64,000 nt of DNA from Streptomyces antnestii (GTDB lineage Bacteria; Actinomycetota; Actinomycetes; Streptomycetales; Streptomycetaceae). This document shows positions 26,489-35,563 of this stretch, in pieces. The stretch covers positions 34,500 through 98,499 of the forward strand of contig NZ_RZYA01000031.1 of the NCBI RefSeq assembly GCF_004005495.1, written 5' to 3'. The position numbers and the translations under genes were made by a program. How positions within the stretch are numbered: position 1 is the stretch's first letter; every line of letters begins with the position of its first letter. The notes below the pieces were generated by a model that made no database searches, was not told where the DNA came from, and worked only from the letters and a program-made list of their open reading frames with translations.

Positions 26489-26592
26489 ATCAGCCGCAAT
26501 CTGCGGCGAGTCGCACACGTTCCGCACCACCTACGGCGCGTAGGCATACTCACCATCAGCCCACACGCCATCACCCGCGAGGTACATCCGCT

Positions 26593-27879
26593 ATGCCCAG
26601 CGACTACTTCATCCCCGACCCCGAGGGTCAAATCCCCAGCGCCGAAGGCTACTTCGGCGCGTTCGGCGGCAAGTTCATCCCGGAGGCCCTCGTCGCGGCA
26701 GTCGACGAGGTCGCCGTCGAGTACGACAAGGCCAAGAGCGACCCGGCGTTCGCCGCCGAGCTCGACGACCTGCTCGTCAACTACACGGGACGCCCCAGCT
26801 CCCTCACCGAGGTGCCCCGGTTCGCCGAGCACGCCGGCGGCGCCCGGATCTTCCTCAAGCGGGAAGACCTGAACCACACCGGCTCGCACAAGATCAACAA
26901 CGTGCTGGGCCAGGCGCTGCTCACCAAGCGCATGGGCAAGACCCGCGTGATCGCCGAGACCGGTGCGGGCCAGCACGGCGTCGCGACCGCCACCGCCTGC
27001 GCGCTCTTCGGCCTCGAATGCACCATCTACATGGGCGAGATCGACACCGAGCGCCAGGCGCTCAACGTCGCGCGCATGCGGATGCTCGGCGCCGAGGTCG
27101 TCGCCGTGAAGTCCGGCAGCCGCACCCTCAAGGACGCCATCAACGAGGCGTTCCGCGACTGGGTCGCCAACGTCGACCGCACGCACTACCTCTTCGGGAC
27201 CGTCGCAGGCCCGCACCCCTTCCCGGCCATGGTGCGCGACTTCCACCGCGTCATCGGCGTCGAGGCCCGCCGCCAGATCCTGGAGCGCGCCGGACGCCTG
27301 CCCGACGCGGCCGTCGCGTGCGTGGGCGGTGGCTCGAACGCCATCGGCCTCTTCCACGCCTTCATCCCGGACAGCGGCGTACGCCTCATCGGCTGCGAGC
27401 CCGCCGGACACGGCATCGAGACCGGCGAGCACGCCGCGACGCTGACCGCGGGCGAGCCCGGCATCCTGCACGGCTCCCGCTCGTACGTCCTCCAGGACGA
27501 CGAGGGCCAGATCACCGAGCCGTACTCGATCTCGGCGGGCCTCGACTACCCGGGCATCGGCCCCGAGCACGCCTACCTCAAGGACAGCGGCCGCGGCGAG
27601 TACCGCGCGGTCACCGACGACGCCGCCATGCAGGCCCTGCGCCTGCTCTCGCGCACCGAGGGCATCATCCCGGCCATCGAGAGCGCCCACGCGCTCGCCG
27701 GAGCCATCGAGGTCGGCAAGGAACTCGGCAAGGACGGGCTGATGATCGTCAACCTGTCGGGCCGTGGCGACAAGGACATGGACACGGCCGCACGTTACTT
27801 CGGCCTGTACGACACCGACGCCGCCGTCGCGGCGGACGAGGCCGGGACCGGCGCGGAGATCGAGGGGGACGTCAAGTGA
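26593..27879 (+). CDS. trpB: Tryptophan synthase beta subunit
   Basis: 428 residues. It condenses indole and serine to tryptophan with PLP. The lysine is K100 in LNHTGSHKINNVLGQ, the phosphate loop is CVGGGSNAIGLF, and AETGAGQHGVATA holds the substrate carboxylate site. The ATG at 26593 has GAGGT 8-9 nt upstream. Overlaps trpA by 4 nt (GTGA), as usual for the alpha2beta2 complex. Confidence 0.97.
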   Translation: MPSDYFIPDPEGQIPSAEGYFGAFGGKFIPEALVAAVDEVAVEYDKAKSDPAFAAELDDLLVNYTGRPSSLTEVPRFAEHAGGARIFLKREDLNHTGSHKINNVLGQALLTKRMGKTRVIAETGAGQHGVATATACALFGLECTIYMGEIDTERQALNVARMRMLGAEVVAVKSGSRTLKDAINEAFRDWVANVDRTHYLFGTVAGPHPFPAMVRDFHRVIGVEARRQILERAGRLPDAAVACVGGGSNAIGLFHAFIPDSGVRLIGCEPAGHGIETGEHAATLTAGEPGILHGSRSYVLQDDEGQITEPYSISAGLDYPGIGPEHAYLKDSGRGEYRAVTDDAAMQALRLLSRTEGIIPAIESAHALAGAIEVGKELGKDGLMIVNLSGRGDKDMDTAARYFGLYDTDAAVAADEAGTGAEIEGDVK

Positions 27880-28694
27880 GCGGCAACGTCGAGCTGTTGA
27901 ACGAAACCCTCGCCGGGGCCCGCGCCGAGGGCCGGGCCGCCCTCGTCGCCTACCTGCCGGCCGGGTTCCCGACCGTGGACGGCGGCATCGAGGCGGTCAA
28001 GGCCGCCTTCGACGGCGGCGCCGACGTGGTCGAGGTGGGCCTGCCGCACTCCGACCCCGTCCTCGACGGCCCGGTCATCCAGACCGCCGACGACATCGCC
28101 CTGCGCGGCGGCGTCCGGATCAAGGACGTCATGCGCACGGTCCGCGAGGCCCACGCGGCGACCGGCAAGCCCGTCCTCGTCATGACGTACTGGAACCCCA
28201 TCGACCGCTACGGCATCGAGCGGTTCACCGCCGAGCTCGCCGAGGCGGGCGGCGCGGGCTGCATCCTGCCCGACCTGCCCGTCCAGGAGTCGGCGGTCTG
28301 GCGCGAGCACGCCGACAAGCACGGTCTCGCGACCGTCTTCGTCGTCGCCCCCAGCAGCCAGGACGCGCGCCTCGCGACGATCACCGCGGCCGGCTCGGGC
28401 TTCGTGTACGCGGCCTCCCTCATGGGCGTCACCGGCACCCGTGAGTCGGTCGGCGAGCAGGCCCAGGACCTGGTGCGCCGCACCCGCGCCACCACGGACC
28501 TGCCGGTCTGCGTCGGCCTCGGCGTCTCGAACGCGAAGCAGGCCGCCGAGGTCGCCGGCTTCGCCGACGGCGTCATCGTCGGCTCGGCGTTCGTGAAGCT
28601 GATGCTCGACGCCGACGACGAGGCCGCCGGTCTCGCCGCCGTACGGGCCCTGGCGGGCGACCTCGCGGCCGGGGTGCGCGCCCACGTGTCATAA
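27876..28694 (+). CDS. trpA: Tryptophan synthase alpha subunit
   Basis: 272 residues. It cleaves indole-glycerol phosphate and channels indole to TrpB. VAYLPAGFPTVDG is the first barrel strand, VVEVGLPHSDPVLDGPVIQ holds the catalytic glutamate, YWNPIDRYG and LPDLPVQE the second acid-side loop, and GVTGTRES and VGLGVSNA the phosphate site. Coupled to trpB; a terminator follows. Confidence 0.97.
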   Translation: MSGNVELLNETLAGARAEGRAALVAYLPAGFPTVDGGIEAVKAAFDGGADVVEVGLPHSDPVLDGPVIQTADDIALRGGVRIKDVMRTVREAHAATGKPVLVMTYWNPIDRYGIERFTAELAEAGGAGCILPDLPVQESAVWREHADKHGLATVFVVAPSSQDARLATITAAGSGFVYAASLMGVTGTRESVGEQAQDLVRRTRATTDLPVCVGLGVSNAKQAAEVAGFADGVIVGSAFVKLMLDADDEAAGLAAVRALAGDLAAGVRAHVS

Positions 28695-28729
28695 CCCAGC
28701 GCTCCATCACCCTTATGGGTGGACCTGGG

Positions 28730-28759
28730 ACCGGGGAGGCACGCTGGTGCCTCCCCGGT
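28730..28759 (+). terminator. Terminator after trpA
   Basis: A perfect 13-bp stem with a GCTG loop followed by TCGTTT, 35 nt after trpA and ending 13 nt before the next start. Confidence 0.85.
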
Positions 28760-28772
28760 TCGTTTGGCGGGT

Positions 28773-29552
28773 GTGAGCGAGAAGAACCGTGACGGTAAGC
28801 GCAGTGCCCGCGAGCGGCTGGCCCAGGAGCGCGAGAAGCAGAGAGCCAAGGACCGGCGCCGCCGGGGCCTGATCGTGGGGGGCGCCGTCGTCGGCGTCCT
28901 CGCGCTTGCCGCCGTGATCGGGGTGATCGCAGCGAATTCCGGTGGCGAGAAGAACACGGCGTCGGGCCCGGTCACCGCCCCCCAGGGCGCGGTCGGCAAG
29001 GACAGCCTCGCGATCCCGGTCGGCAAGGACGGCGCGAAGTCGACGCTCACGGTGTGGGAGGACTTCCGCTGCCCCGCCTGCAAGGCCTTCGAGGACGGCT
29101 ACCGCACGACCATCCACCAGCTGACCGCCTCGGGAAAGCTCAAGGTCGAGTACCACCTGGCCACCCTCATCGACAAGAACCTGCGCGGCAGCGGCTCCCT
29201 GCGCGCGGCGAACGCGGCGGCCTGCGCCCAGGACGCCGGGAAGTTCACGCCGTACCACGACGTCCTCTACGAGAACCAGCCGCCGGAGACGAACGACGCC
29301 TACGCGGACAACACCAAGCTGATCGCGCTGGCCGGCAAGGTGAGCGGCCTCGTCACACCCGGCTTCCGCACGTGTGTCAACGACGGAAGCCATGACAGCT
29401 GGGTCAAGAAGTCGAACGACGCGTTCCAGGCCGGCGGCTTCCAGGGCACCCCGACGGTGCTCCTGAACGGGAAGAACGTGTACGCGAACCAGAGCAACCC
29501 GCTGACCCCGGCGAAGCTGAAGCAGATGGTGGAGGCGGCCGGCACACAGTAG
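28773..29552 (+). CDS. Membrane-anchored thioredoxin-fold protein (DsbA-like)
   Basis: 259 residues. A very basic cytoplasmic start (about residues 1-32) leads into one membrane anchor (GLIVGGAVVGVLALAAVIGVI, about 33-53), followed by an exported thioredoxin-fold domain. The active site is CPAC in TVWEDFRCPACKAFE (about residue 103), with the cis-proline loop in FQGTPTVLLNG near residue 230. This matches the DsbA/thioredoxin-4 family used for disulfide chemistry outside the membrane. It sits between trpA and lgt, both commonly linked in Streptomyces. Confidence 0.9.
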   Translation: MSEKNRDGKRSARERLAQEREKQRAKDRRRRGLIVGGAVVGVLALAAVIGVIAANSGGEKNTASGPVTAPQGAVGKDSLAIPVGKDGAKSTLTVWEDFRCPACKAFEDGYRTTIHQLTASGKLKVEYHLATLIDKNLRGSGSLRAANAAACAQDAGKFTPYHDVLYENQPPETNDAYADNTKLIALAGKVSGLVTPGFRTCVNDGSHDSWVKKSNDAFQAGGFQGTPTVLLNGKNVYANQSNPLTPAKLKQMVEAAGTQ

Positions 29553-29633
29553 GCGCGGCAAGGGACGGGGGAGGCGCGGCATGGGACGGGGAGACGTGGC
29601 AAGGAACGGCAGAGACGTGGCAAGGGACGGGGG
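29553..29633 (+). repeat. Four imperfect 20-21-nt tandem repeats
   Basis: Units start at 29553, 29574, 29594 and 29615 and share the core GGCAAGGGACGGGG with one to four differences each. They begin directly after the stop of the thioredoxin-fold gene and end 84 nt before lgt. They are non-coding. Confidence 0.7.
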
Positions 29634-29716
29634 CGCCTCGTCGGGCGCCTCGTTATGGACCCGTAGCCGGGCTGATTGCCGCCTCCGCGGCCCGGCGCGG
29701 TAGCGTCGACCTTGCC

Positions 29717-30787
29717 ATGACTCTTGCCTTCATCCCCAGCCCGTCGCACGGAGTGATCCACCTCGGAATCATCCCGCTGCGTTTCTACGCGTTCTGCATC
29801 ATCATCGGCGTCTTCGTGGCCGTCTGGCTCGGCAACAAGCGCTGGATCGCCCGCGGTGGGCGCGCCGGCACGGTTGCCGACATCGCGGTCTGGGCCGTGC
29901 CGTTCGGCCTCGTCGGCGGCCGGCTCTACCACGTGATCACGGACTACGAGCTGTACTTCAGCGAGGGCCGTGACTGGGTGGACGCCTTCAAGATCTGGGA
30001 GGGCGGCCTCGGGATCTGGGGGGCCATCGCACTCGGCGCGGTGGGGGCGTGGATCGGCTGCCGCAGGCGCGGCATCCCGCTGCCCGCCTACGCCGACGCC
30101 ATCGCGCCCGCCATCGCCTTCGCCCAGGCCATCGGCCGCTGGGGCAACTGGTTCAACCAGGAGCTGTACGGCAAGCCCACCGACCTGCCGTGGGCCCTGA
30201 AGATCACGTCGTCGGCGGACGGTCGCGTACCGGGCACCTACCACCCGACGTTCCTGTACGAGTCCCTGTGGTGCATCGGCGTCGCGCTGCTCGTCATCTG
30301 GGCCGACCGCAGGTTCAAGCTCGGGCACGGACGGGCGTTCGCCCTGTACGTCGCCGCGTACTGCGTGGGCCGCTTCTGGATCGAGTACATGCGGGTCGAC
30401 GACGCGCACCACATCCTCGGTCTGCGGCTCAACGACTGGACCGCGATGGCTGTCTTCCTGCTCGCGGTGATCTACATCGTGATCTCGGCGAAGACGCGGC
30501 CCGGGCGCGAAGCGATCGTGGAGCCGGGCGCCGACGACGACACCGGCCCGACGGGCACGGACAAGGACAAGGCCGGGGACAAGGCCGGGGCCTCGGACGT
30601 CGAGGGCGCGACCGTGGGTGACTCCGGCGCCGAGAAGGCTGTCGAGCCCGAGGGCGCGGCCGGGGCCGGGGCCGGGGCCGATGAGGGTGCCGCAGGTCCC
30701 GGCGGGGCCGGGGACGCCGCCGGCGATGTCGGGGTCGAGGACGAGAGCAAGGACGAGGCTGGGGCGAAGAAGGCCGGTAAGAGCTAG
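29717..30787 (+). CDS. lgt: Prolipoprotein diacylglyceryl transferase
   Basis: 356 residues, an integral membrane enzyme that moves diacylglycerol from phosphatidylglycerol to the lipobox cysteine of prolipoproteins. Family signatures are clear: IPLRFYAFCIIIG, GGRLYHVITDYE, the central signature GRWGNWFNQELYGKPTDLPW and HPTFLYESLW, spread over seven hydrophobic segments. The catalytic core ends near residue 270. The last 75-80 residues are an acidic Gly/Ala-rich tail, probably disordered. A TAGCGT hexamer ends 10 nt before ATG. Confidence 0.96.
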   Translation: MTLAFIPSPSHGVIHLGIIPLRFYAFCIIIGVFVAVWLGNKRWIARGGRAGTVADIAVWAVPFGLVGGRLYHVITDYELYFSEGRDWVDAFKIWEGGLGIWGAIALGAVGAWIGCRRRGIPLPAYADAIAPAIAFAQAIGRWGNWFNQELYGKPTDLPWALKITSSADGRVPGTYHPTFLYESLWCIGVALLVIWADRRFKLGHGRAFALYVAAYCVGRFWIEYMRVDDAHHILGLRLNDWTAMAVFLLAVIYIVISAKTRPGREAIVEPGADDDTGPTGTDKDKAGDKAGASDVEGATVGDSGAEKAVEPEGAAGAGAGADEGAAGPGGAGDAAGDVGVEDESKDEAGAKKAGKS

Positions 30788-30809
30788 TCGGCCTCGCCAC
30801 GCGTACGCC

Positions 30810-30846
30810 GAAGGGGCGCCGGATCGATACGATCCGGCGCCCCTTC
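30810..30846. terminator. Bidirectional terminator between lgt and the CitE-like gene
   Basis: A perfect 17-bp stem with an ATA loop lies between the converging stops of lgt (30787) and the CitE-like gene (30863). It can serve both. Confidence 0.85.
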
Positions 30847-30862
30847 GCTGTGTCCCGCTCGC

Positions 30863-31696
30863 TCACGTCTCGCGGCGCGCCGCCAGGGCCAGGACCCGGC
30901 GCGCGTCGGAGACGATCGCCGCGTCGACGAAGCGGCCGTCGGGCAGAGCGAGGGCCCCGGCCTCCGTGGCGGCCGCTCCCACCACCTCCCGCGCCGCCTC
31001 CACCTCCGCCGCCGTCGGCAGGAACGCCGCCTCGATCACCCGGAGCTGGCGGGGGTGGATCGCCATGCGGCCGAAGAAGCCGAGCGCACGGCCCCGCGCA
31101 CAGGAGTGGGCGAGGCCCGCCGTGTCGCGGACGTCCGGGTAGACCGACTGCGGTGGCGGAGGCAGCGCCGCGGCGCGCGCGGCTACCACCGCCCGCCCCC
31201 GTGGCCACGCGAGCCCCTCCTCGTTCGCCACGCCCAGCTCGGCCCGCAGATCGGCCTCCCCGAGCGCGATGCCCCGCACCCCGGGATGCCGGGCGATGTC
31301 GTACGCCCGCTCGAGGCCGAGTGCCGACTCCAGGAGCGCGTACAGGGGCGGCACCTCGACCGACCAGTCCGCGACACGGTCCAGGTCGGCGGGGCCGTGG
31401 ACCTTGGGCAGGCGCAGGGCGCCGAGGCCGGGGAGCGGGGTGAGCCGCCCGACCTCGGACACGGCGAGCGGGGTGTTCAGCGCGTTGACCCGCACATGCA
31501 CCGGCACCGGGTGCTTGTCGGCGAGGAGCTCGACGGTCGCGTCGAGGGCGTACGCCTTGCGGGCGGGGGCGACCGCGTCCTCCAGGTCGATCAGGACCAC
31601 GTCCGCGCCCGAGTCCAGTGCCTTCGCCACCACCTCAGGGCGGTCACCGGGGACGTACAGCCAGGTCAGGAACGTCTCGTAGGACTGGGCCGTCAC
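30863..31696 (-). CDS. CitE/HpcH-type CoA-ester lyase
   Basis: 277 residues. TWLYVPGDRPEVVAKALDSG opens a (beta/alpha)8 barrel; VVLIDLEDAVAP holds the acidic pair and VRVNALNT the arginine of the HpcH/CitE family. GIALGEADLRAELG carries the metal-binding acid, and MAIHPRQL the C-terminal motif. Relatives split malyl-, citramalyl- or hydroxymethylglutaryl-type CoA esters; which one cannot be told here. The start overlaps the CoA-transferase stop by 4 nt (GTGA), so the pair is coupled, as expected if the transferase makes the CoA ester that the lyase splits. Confidence 0.88.
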   Translation of the reverse strand: MTAQSYETFLTWLYVPGDRPEVVAKALDSGADVVLIDLEDAVAPARKAYALDATVELLADKHPVPVHVRVNALNTPLAVSEVGRLTPLPGLGALRLPKVHGPADLDRVADWSVEVPPLYALLESALGLERAYDIARHPGVRGIALGEADLRAELGVANEEGLAWPRGRAVVAARAAALPPPPQSVYPDVRDTAGLAHSCARGRALGFFGRMAIHPRQLRVIEAAFLPTAAEVEAAREVVGAAATEAGALALPDGRFVDAAIVSDARRVLALAARRET

Positions 31697-32958
31697 AGTG
31701 CGCCCGCCTCGCGCAGGGCCGTGATGTCGGACGGGGACAGGCCCAGATCCGTCAGGATCTCCTCGGTGTCGGCGCCGTGGGCGCGGCCCGCCCACCGGAT
31801 GGCTCCAGGCGTCTCGGACAGGCGGAACAGGACGTTCTGCATCCTGACCGTGCCCAGGTCGGGGTCCGGCACCTCGGTGATCGAGCCGAGGGCCCGGTAC
31901 TGCTCGTCCTCCATCACGTCCCGGATGTCGTAGACCGGGGCGATGGCCGCCTCCGCCTTCTCGAACGCCGCGAGGACGTCGTCCCGCGTGTGCCGGGCGA
32001 TCCACGAGCCGACCGCCGCGTCCAGCTCGTCGGCGTGGCCCGCCCGGCCCGCACCCGTCGCGAACCACTCCTCGTCCACGACGTCCGCCCGGCCCACCAG
32101 GCACATCACGCGCTCCGCGATCGAGCGGGCGGACGTGGACACCGCCACCCACTTGCCGTCGCTCGTGCGGTACGTGTTGCGCGGGGCGTTGTTCGTGGAG
32201 CGGTTGCCCGTGCGCTCCTGTACGAAGCCGAGCTGGTCGTACCAGGTGGGCTGGGCGCCGAGGACCGTCAGCATCGGCTCGATGATCGCCATGTCGACGA
32301 CCTGGCCCCGGCCCGTCCGCTCGCGGCCCTGGAGCGCGGCCATCACCGCGTACGAGGTCGAGAGCGCGGCGATCGAGTCGGCGAGGCCGAACGGCGGGAG
32401 GGTCGGCGGGCCCTCGGGCTCGCCCGTGATCGCCGCGAAGCCGCTCATGGCCTCGGCGAGCGTGCCGAACCCGGGGCGCCGCGAGTACGGTCCGAACTGG
32501 CCGAAGCCGGTCACGCGGGTGAGGACCAGGCGCGGGTTCGCGGCGCTCAGCTCCTCCCAGCCGAGGTTCCACTTCTCCAGGGTGCCGGGGCGGAAGTTCT
32601 CGATCAGGACGTCGGCGTCCGCGGCCAGGCGGAGGAGGATCTCGCGGCCGCCCGGCGTGGACAGATCGAGGGTGAGGGTCCGCTTGTTGCGGCCGAGGAG
32701 CTTCCACCACAGGCCGACGCCGTCCTTCGACGGGCCGTGACCCCGGGACGGGTCCGGCGTACGGGGGTGCTCCACCTTGATCACGTCGGCGCCGAAGTCG
32801 CCCAGCATGGTGGCGGCCAGCGGACCGGCGAAGAGGGTGGCCAGGTCCAGGACGCGCAGGCCCTCCAGGGGGCCCTTCGTGGGGGCGGCGAGGGGGGTGG
32901 TGAGGGGGGTGTCGAGGGGGGAGGGGGCGGGCTGGTGGTCGTGCCGAGGGGTCGTCAT
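31693..32958 (-). CDS. CaiB/BaiF (class III) CoA-transferase
   Basis: 421 residues. After a Pro/Thr-rich start, GLRVLDLATLFAGPLAATMLGDFGADVIKVE is the family's N-terminal signature, VLIENFRPGTLEKW follows, and the nucleophilic aspartate is expected in GLADSIAAL or the DMAIIEP segment (AALQGRERTGRGQVVDMAI). Such enzymes move CoA between carboxylic acids such as succinate and citramalate. It starts on a 4-nt overlap with the ADP-ribosylglycohydrolase gene upstream. Bases 32049-32092 are duplicated exactly at 63877-63920. Confidence 0.9.
   Translation of the reverse strand: MTTPRHDHQPAPSPLDTPLTTPLAAPTKGPLEGLRVLDLATLFAGPLAATMLGDFGADVIKVEHPRTPDPSRGHGPSKDGVGLWWKLLGRNKRTLTLDLSTPGGREILLRLAADADVLIENFRPGTLEKWNLGWEELSAANPRLVLTRVTGFGQFGPYSRRPGFGTLAEAMSGFAAITGEPEGPPTLPPFGLADSIAALSTSYAVMAALQGRERTGRGQVVDMAIIEPMLTVLGAQPTWYDQLGFVQERTGNRSTNNAPRNTYRTSDGKWVAVSTSARSIAERVMCLVGRADVVDEEWFATGAGRAGHADELDAAVGSWIARHTRDDVLAAFEKAEAAIAPVYDIRDVMEDEQYRALGSITEVPDPDLGTVRMQNVLFRLSETPGAIRWAGRAHGADTEEILTDLGLSPSDITALREAGAL
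32049..32092 (-). repeat. 44-nt segment duplicated at the end of the DEAD-box gene
   Basis: This internal stretch of the CoA-transferase gene (encoding roughly ADVVDEEWFATGA) is identical over 44 nt to 63877-63920. Here it is in the normal reading frame of an intact family domain, so this is the source copy. Confidence 0.9.
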
Positions 32959-34379
32959 GTGCGGGCCTCCAGGGTGAGCCGGGCCAGGTCGTCGAAGCCG
33001 ATTCCGTTGAAGTCGGCGACCGAGGTCGCGAGGCGGTTCTTGAGCGGGGCCGTCCAGCGGGCGTCGATCGCTTCCGGGGAGCCGGCGAGGAGTCCGGCGA
33101 TCGAACCAGCCGTCGCGCCGTTCGAGTCGGTGTCCCAACCACCCGACACCGCACGGCAGATGGACCCCGTGAAGTCCCCGTCCGCGTGGGTGAGGGCGGC
33201 CGCGAGGAGCGCCGCGTTGGGCAGGACGTGCACCCAGTGGTGGTCGGGGGCGTAGCGGGCGTGGAGCGTGTCGACGACCGACGCGAAGCCTGCCGGGGTG
33301 CCGGTGGGCTCGGCGCGGGCCGTTTCGATGCCGAAGCGGATCGCCCGGGCGTAGCGGGAGTGGGGCGGGATGACGGAGAGGCCTGTTTGGAGGGCGGTGT
33401 GGATGGTGGGGGTGGGGGTGAGGTTGGGGGTGCTCGGGGTGGTCGGGGTGGGTGGGGGCGCCGCGGCTTGGGCGAGGGTGGCCGCGATGAACATCGCGCC
33501 GTAGACGCCGTTCGCCGTGTGCGTCAACCTCGCGTCCCTGTGGGCCAGTTCGGCCGCCCTCGCCGGGTCGCCCGGGTTCGTCCAGCCGTAGACGTCCGCC
33601 CGGATCTGGGCGCCGATCCACTCGCGGAACGGGTTGTGGCGCACGGCCGTCTCCGGAGGCTCGATCCCGTCGAGCAGATTGCGGTACGCGATGCGCTCCG
33701 CGGTGAATGTGCGGCCTGCCGGCAGCTCGTCCAGCCAGAGTCGCGCCACGTCGGCCGTGGTGAACGCGGTGCCGTGACGGCGGAGGAGGAGCAGGCCCAG
33801 GAGCGGGTAGTTGAGGTCGTCGTCCTCGGGCATGCCGTCGATGTTCTCGGCGAGCGACGTCGTGCGGGAACGGCGGTTCCACGGGTGGCGGGCCGCGACG
33901 TCGGGCGGCAGGCCGCGCTCCGTGAACCACGTGTGCAGGGGCCAGTTGCCGGTTGCACGGGCGATCTCTCTGATGCCGGTGAGGGGGATCTTCTCTACGG
34001 GTTTGCCCAGGAGGCAGCCGGCGGCTCTGCCCAGCCAGGATGCGTGCAGGGCGTTTGTGGCGCCTGGACGGGCTGGGTGGTGGGGGGACAGGGGTGTGGG
34101 GCGGCTTGGCGTGAGTTCTCTGATCTCGGGCAGGGAGGTTGGCTCAAGTGCTGTCAAAGAGCTGGGAGTTGTGGCCAGTTCGTCCAGCAGGCATCTCGCC
34201 AGTTCGCGCAGCTCAGGGTTCTGAAGTGGCGCCGACGCTCCCGCCAGGGGAGGGGGCGCGTGGCCGCCCGCCTTGCGCCAGCGGCGTGCCACCCCGCTCG
34301 TGTCCCGGCCGTCCAGGGTCGCCTGGCGCAGCTCGTGGCCGACCAGGTCCTCGGGCTGGACCCAGGTGAGTCGCAGCAT
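32955..34379 (-). CDS. ADP-ribosylglycohydrolase family protein, paralog D
   Basis: 474 residues, the longest of four paralogs. About 115 N-terminal residues precede the domain, which starts WLGRAAGCLLGKPVEKIP. The family's first metal motif appears as MPEDDDLNYPLLGLLLL, and the C-terminal one as SGGWDTDSNGATAGSIAGLL, so metal ligands are present in the variant form seen in one subfamily. A Pro/Thr tract (PPPTPTTPSTPNLTPTPT) interrupts the middle and makes the DNA extremely G/T-skewed. Substrate unknown; ADP-ribosyl bonds are only the family default. Coupled to paralog C (TGATG) and the CoA-transferase (ATGA). Confidence 0.88.
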   Translation of the reverse strand: MLRLTWVQPEDLVGHELRQATLDGRDTSGVARRWRKAGGHAPPPLAGASAPLQNPELRELARCLLDELATTPSSLTALEPTSLPEIRELTPSRPTPLSPHHPARPGATNALHASWLGRAAGCLLGKPVEKIPLTGIREIARATGNWPLHTWFTERGLPPDVAARHPWNRRSRTTSLAENIDGMPEDDDLNYPLLGLLLLRRHGTAFTTADVARLWLDELPAGRTFTAERIAYRNLLDGIEPPETAVRHNPFREWIGAQIRADVYGWTNPGDPARAAELAHRDARLTHTANGVYGAMFIAATLAQAAAPPPTPTTPSTPNLTPTPTIHTALQTGLSVIPPHSRYARAIRFGIETARAEPTGTPAGFASVVDTLHARYAPDHHWVHVLPNAALLAAALTHADGDFTGSICRAVSGGWDTDSNGATAGSIAGLLAGSPEAIDARWTAPLKNRLATSVADFNGIGFDDLARLTLEART

Positions 34380-35563
34380 CAGGTTCCCGCGTTCTCGGTC
34401 AAGCTCGCGTTCTCGGTCAGGGCCGCGAACGCTGATTCGTGGGACCGGCGGCGCGCCACGTCCAGGGCGAACACCTCACGGGTCACACGGGCCAGCGACG
34501 CCGCCGGTGTGTGCAGGTCGAGCCTGCTGGCCCGGGCCACCTCCGTGCTCCACTCCCGCGGCACCGCCGACTCGCCGTACAGCGCGCCCACGATCGCGCC
34601 GCTCATCGTCGCGATCGAGTCGCAGTCACGGCCGTAGTTGACCGCGCCCAGGACCGTGTGCCGGAAGTCGCCCCGGCCCACGAGCAGCATCCCGAGCGCG
34701 ATCGGCAGCTCCTCGATGGCGTGCAGCCGGGACGGGCGGCGCGCCCCGAGCGACGGCCGGCGGTACTCCGGCCCGACCGTGTCGAAGGGTTCGACCGCCT
34801 CGCGGAGCGGTGCCAGCGCGTTCTCGAACTCCGTGTGTTTAGCGGCCACTTCGCAGACCGCCTCGATCGCCGACCTCGTGCCGTCCTTCGCGAGAGCGAG
34901 CGCTTCCTCGACCACCGACTCCGGCGTCGCGCCGGGCTTGAACGCCGCTGCCACCGCCGCCGCGAAGACGGCTGCCGCCTCTCTGCCGTACGAGGACTGG
35001 TGGGCGCCCGCCACGTCCAGCGCCTCCGCGTACGCCCTGCCCGGGTCGGCCGCGTTCACCGCTCCGACCGGAGCCATGTACATCGCCGCCCCGCAGTTCA
35101 CGATGTTGCCCACGCCCGCCTCTCGCGGGTCGACATGGCCGTAGTGGATGCGTGCCACGATCCACTTCTCCGCGAGGAAGATCCGCTGGAGCGGGAGCGC
35201 CTCCTCCTCCAGCTCCGGGATCCAACGGGTGTTCGTCATCAGGTCCGGGACCATGTGGTCGGCGATCGCGTACGCGTCCAGGTGGTCCCGTACCCGCTCG
35301 TAGACCCGGACCAGCGCGTGCGTCATCAACGTGTCGTCGGTGACGTGGCCGTCGCCCTTGTGGTACGGAGCGATCGGACGCGCCGTACGCCAGTCGCCCT
35401 TGTGGAACGGCTCCACGATGCCGCGGACGCGGCCGCCGTGGCGCTCCACGATCGCCTCCGGCGTCCAGCCCTCGACCGGGCCGCCGAGCGCGTCGCCCAC
35501 CGCCGCGCCGATCAGGGTTCCTGTGGTGCGATCCTCGAGGGAGAGCATTGTGGGGGTGGTCAT
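34379..35563 (-). CDS. ADP-ribosylglycohydrolase family protein, paralog C
   Basis: 394 residues with all three canonical motifs: TGTLIGAAVGDALGGPVEG (start of the domain, about residue 18), HVTDDTLMTHAL (the TDDT metal site, about residue 77) and VNYGRDCDSIATMSGAIVGALYG (C-terminal metal site). It should therefore be an active dinuclear-magnesium hydrolase of an N- or O-glycosidic bond to ribose. An insertion with HYGHVDPREAGVGNIVNCGAAMY is typical of a bacterial subgroup. Overlaps both neighbours by 1 nt (TGATG). Confidence 0.9.
   Translation of the reverse strand: MTTPTMLSLEDRTTGTLIGAAVGDALGGPVEGWTPEAIVERHGGRVRGIVEPFHKGDWRTARPIAPYHKGDGHVTDDTLMTHALVRVYERVRDHLDAYAIADHMVPDLMTNTRWIPELEEEALPLQRIFLAEKWIVARIHYGHVDPREAGVGNIVNCGAAMYMAPVGAVNAADPGRAYAEALDVAGAHQSSYGREAAAVFAAAVAAAFKPGATPESVVEEALALAKDGTRSAIEAVCEVAAKHTEFENALAPLREAVEPFDTVGPEYRRPSLGARRPSRLHAIEELPIALGMLLVGRGDFRHTVLGAVNYGRDCDSIATMSGAIVGALYGESAVPREWSTEVARASRLDLHTPAASLARVTREVFALDVARRRSHESAFAALTENASLTENAGT

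Noticed and set aside
29553..29633. CRISPR-like array from the 20-21-nt tandem units
   Set aside because: Units are directly adjacent without spacers and imperfect; it is a tandem duplication.
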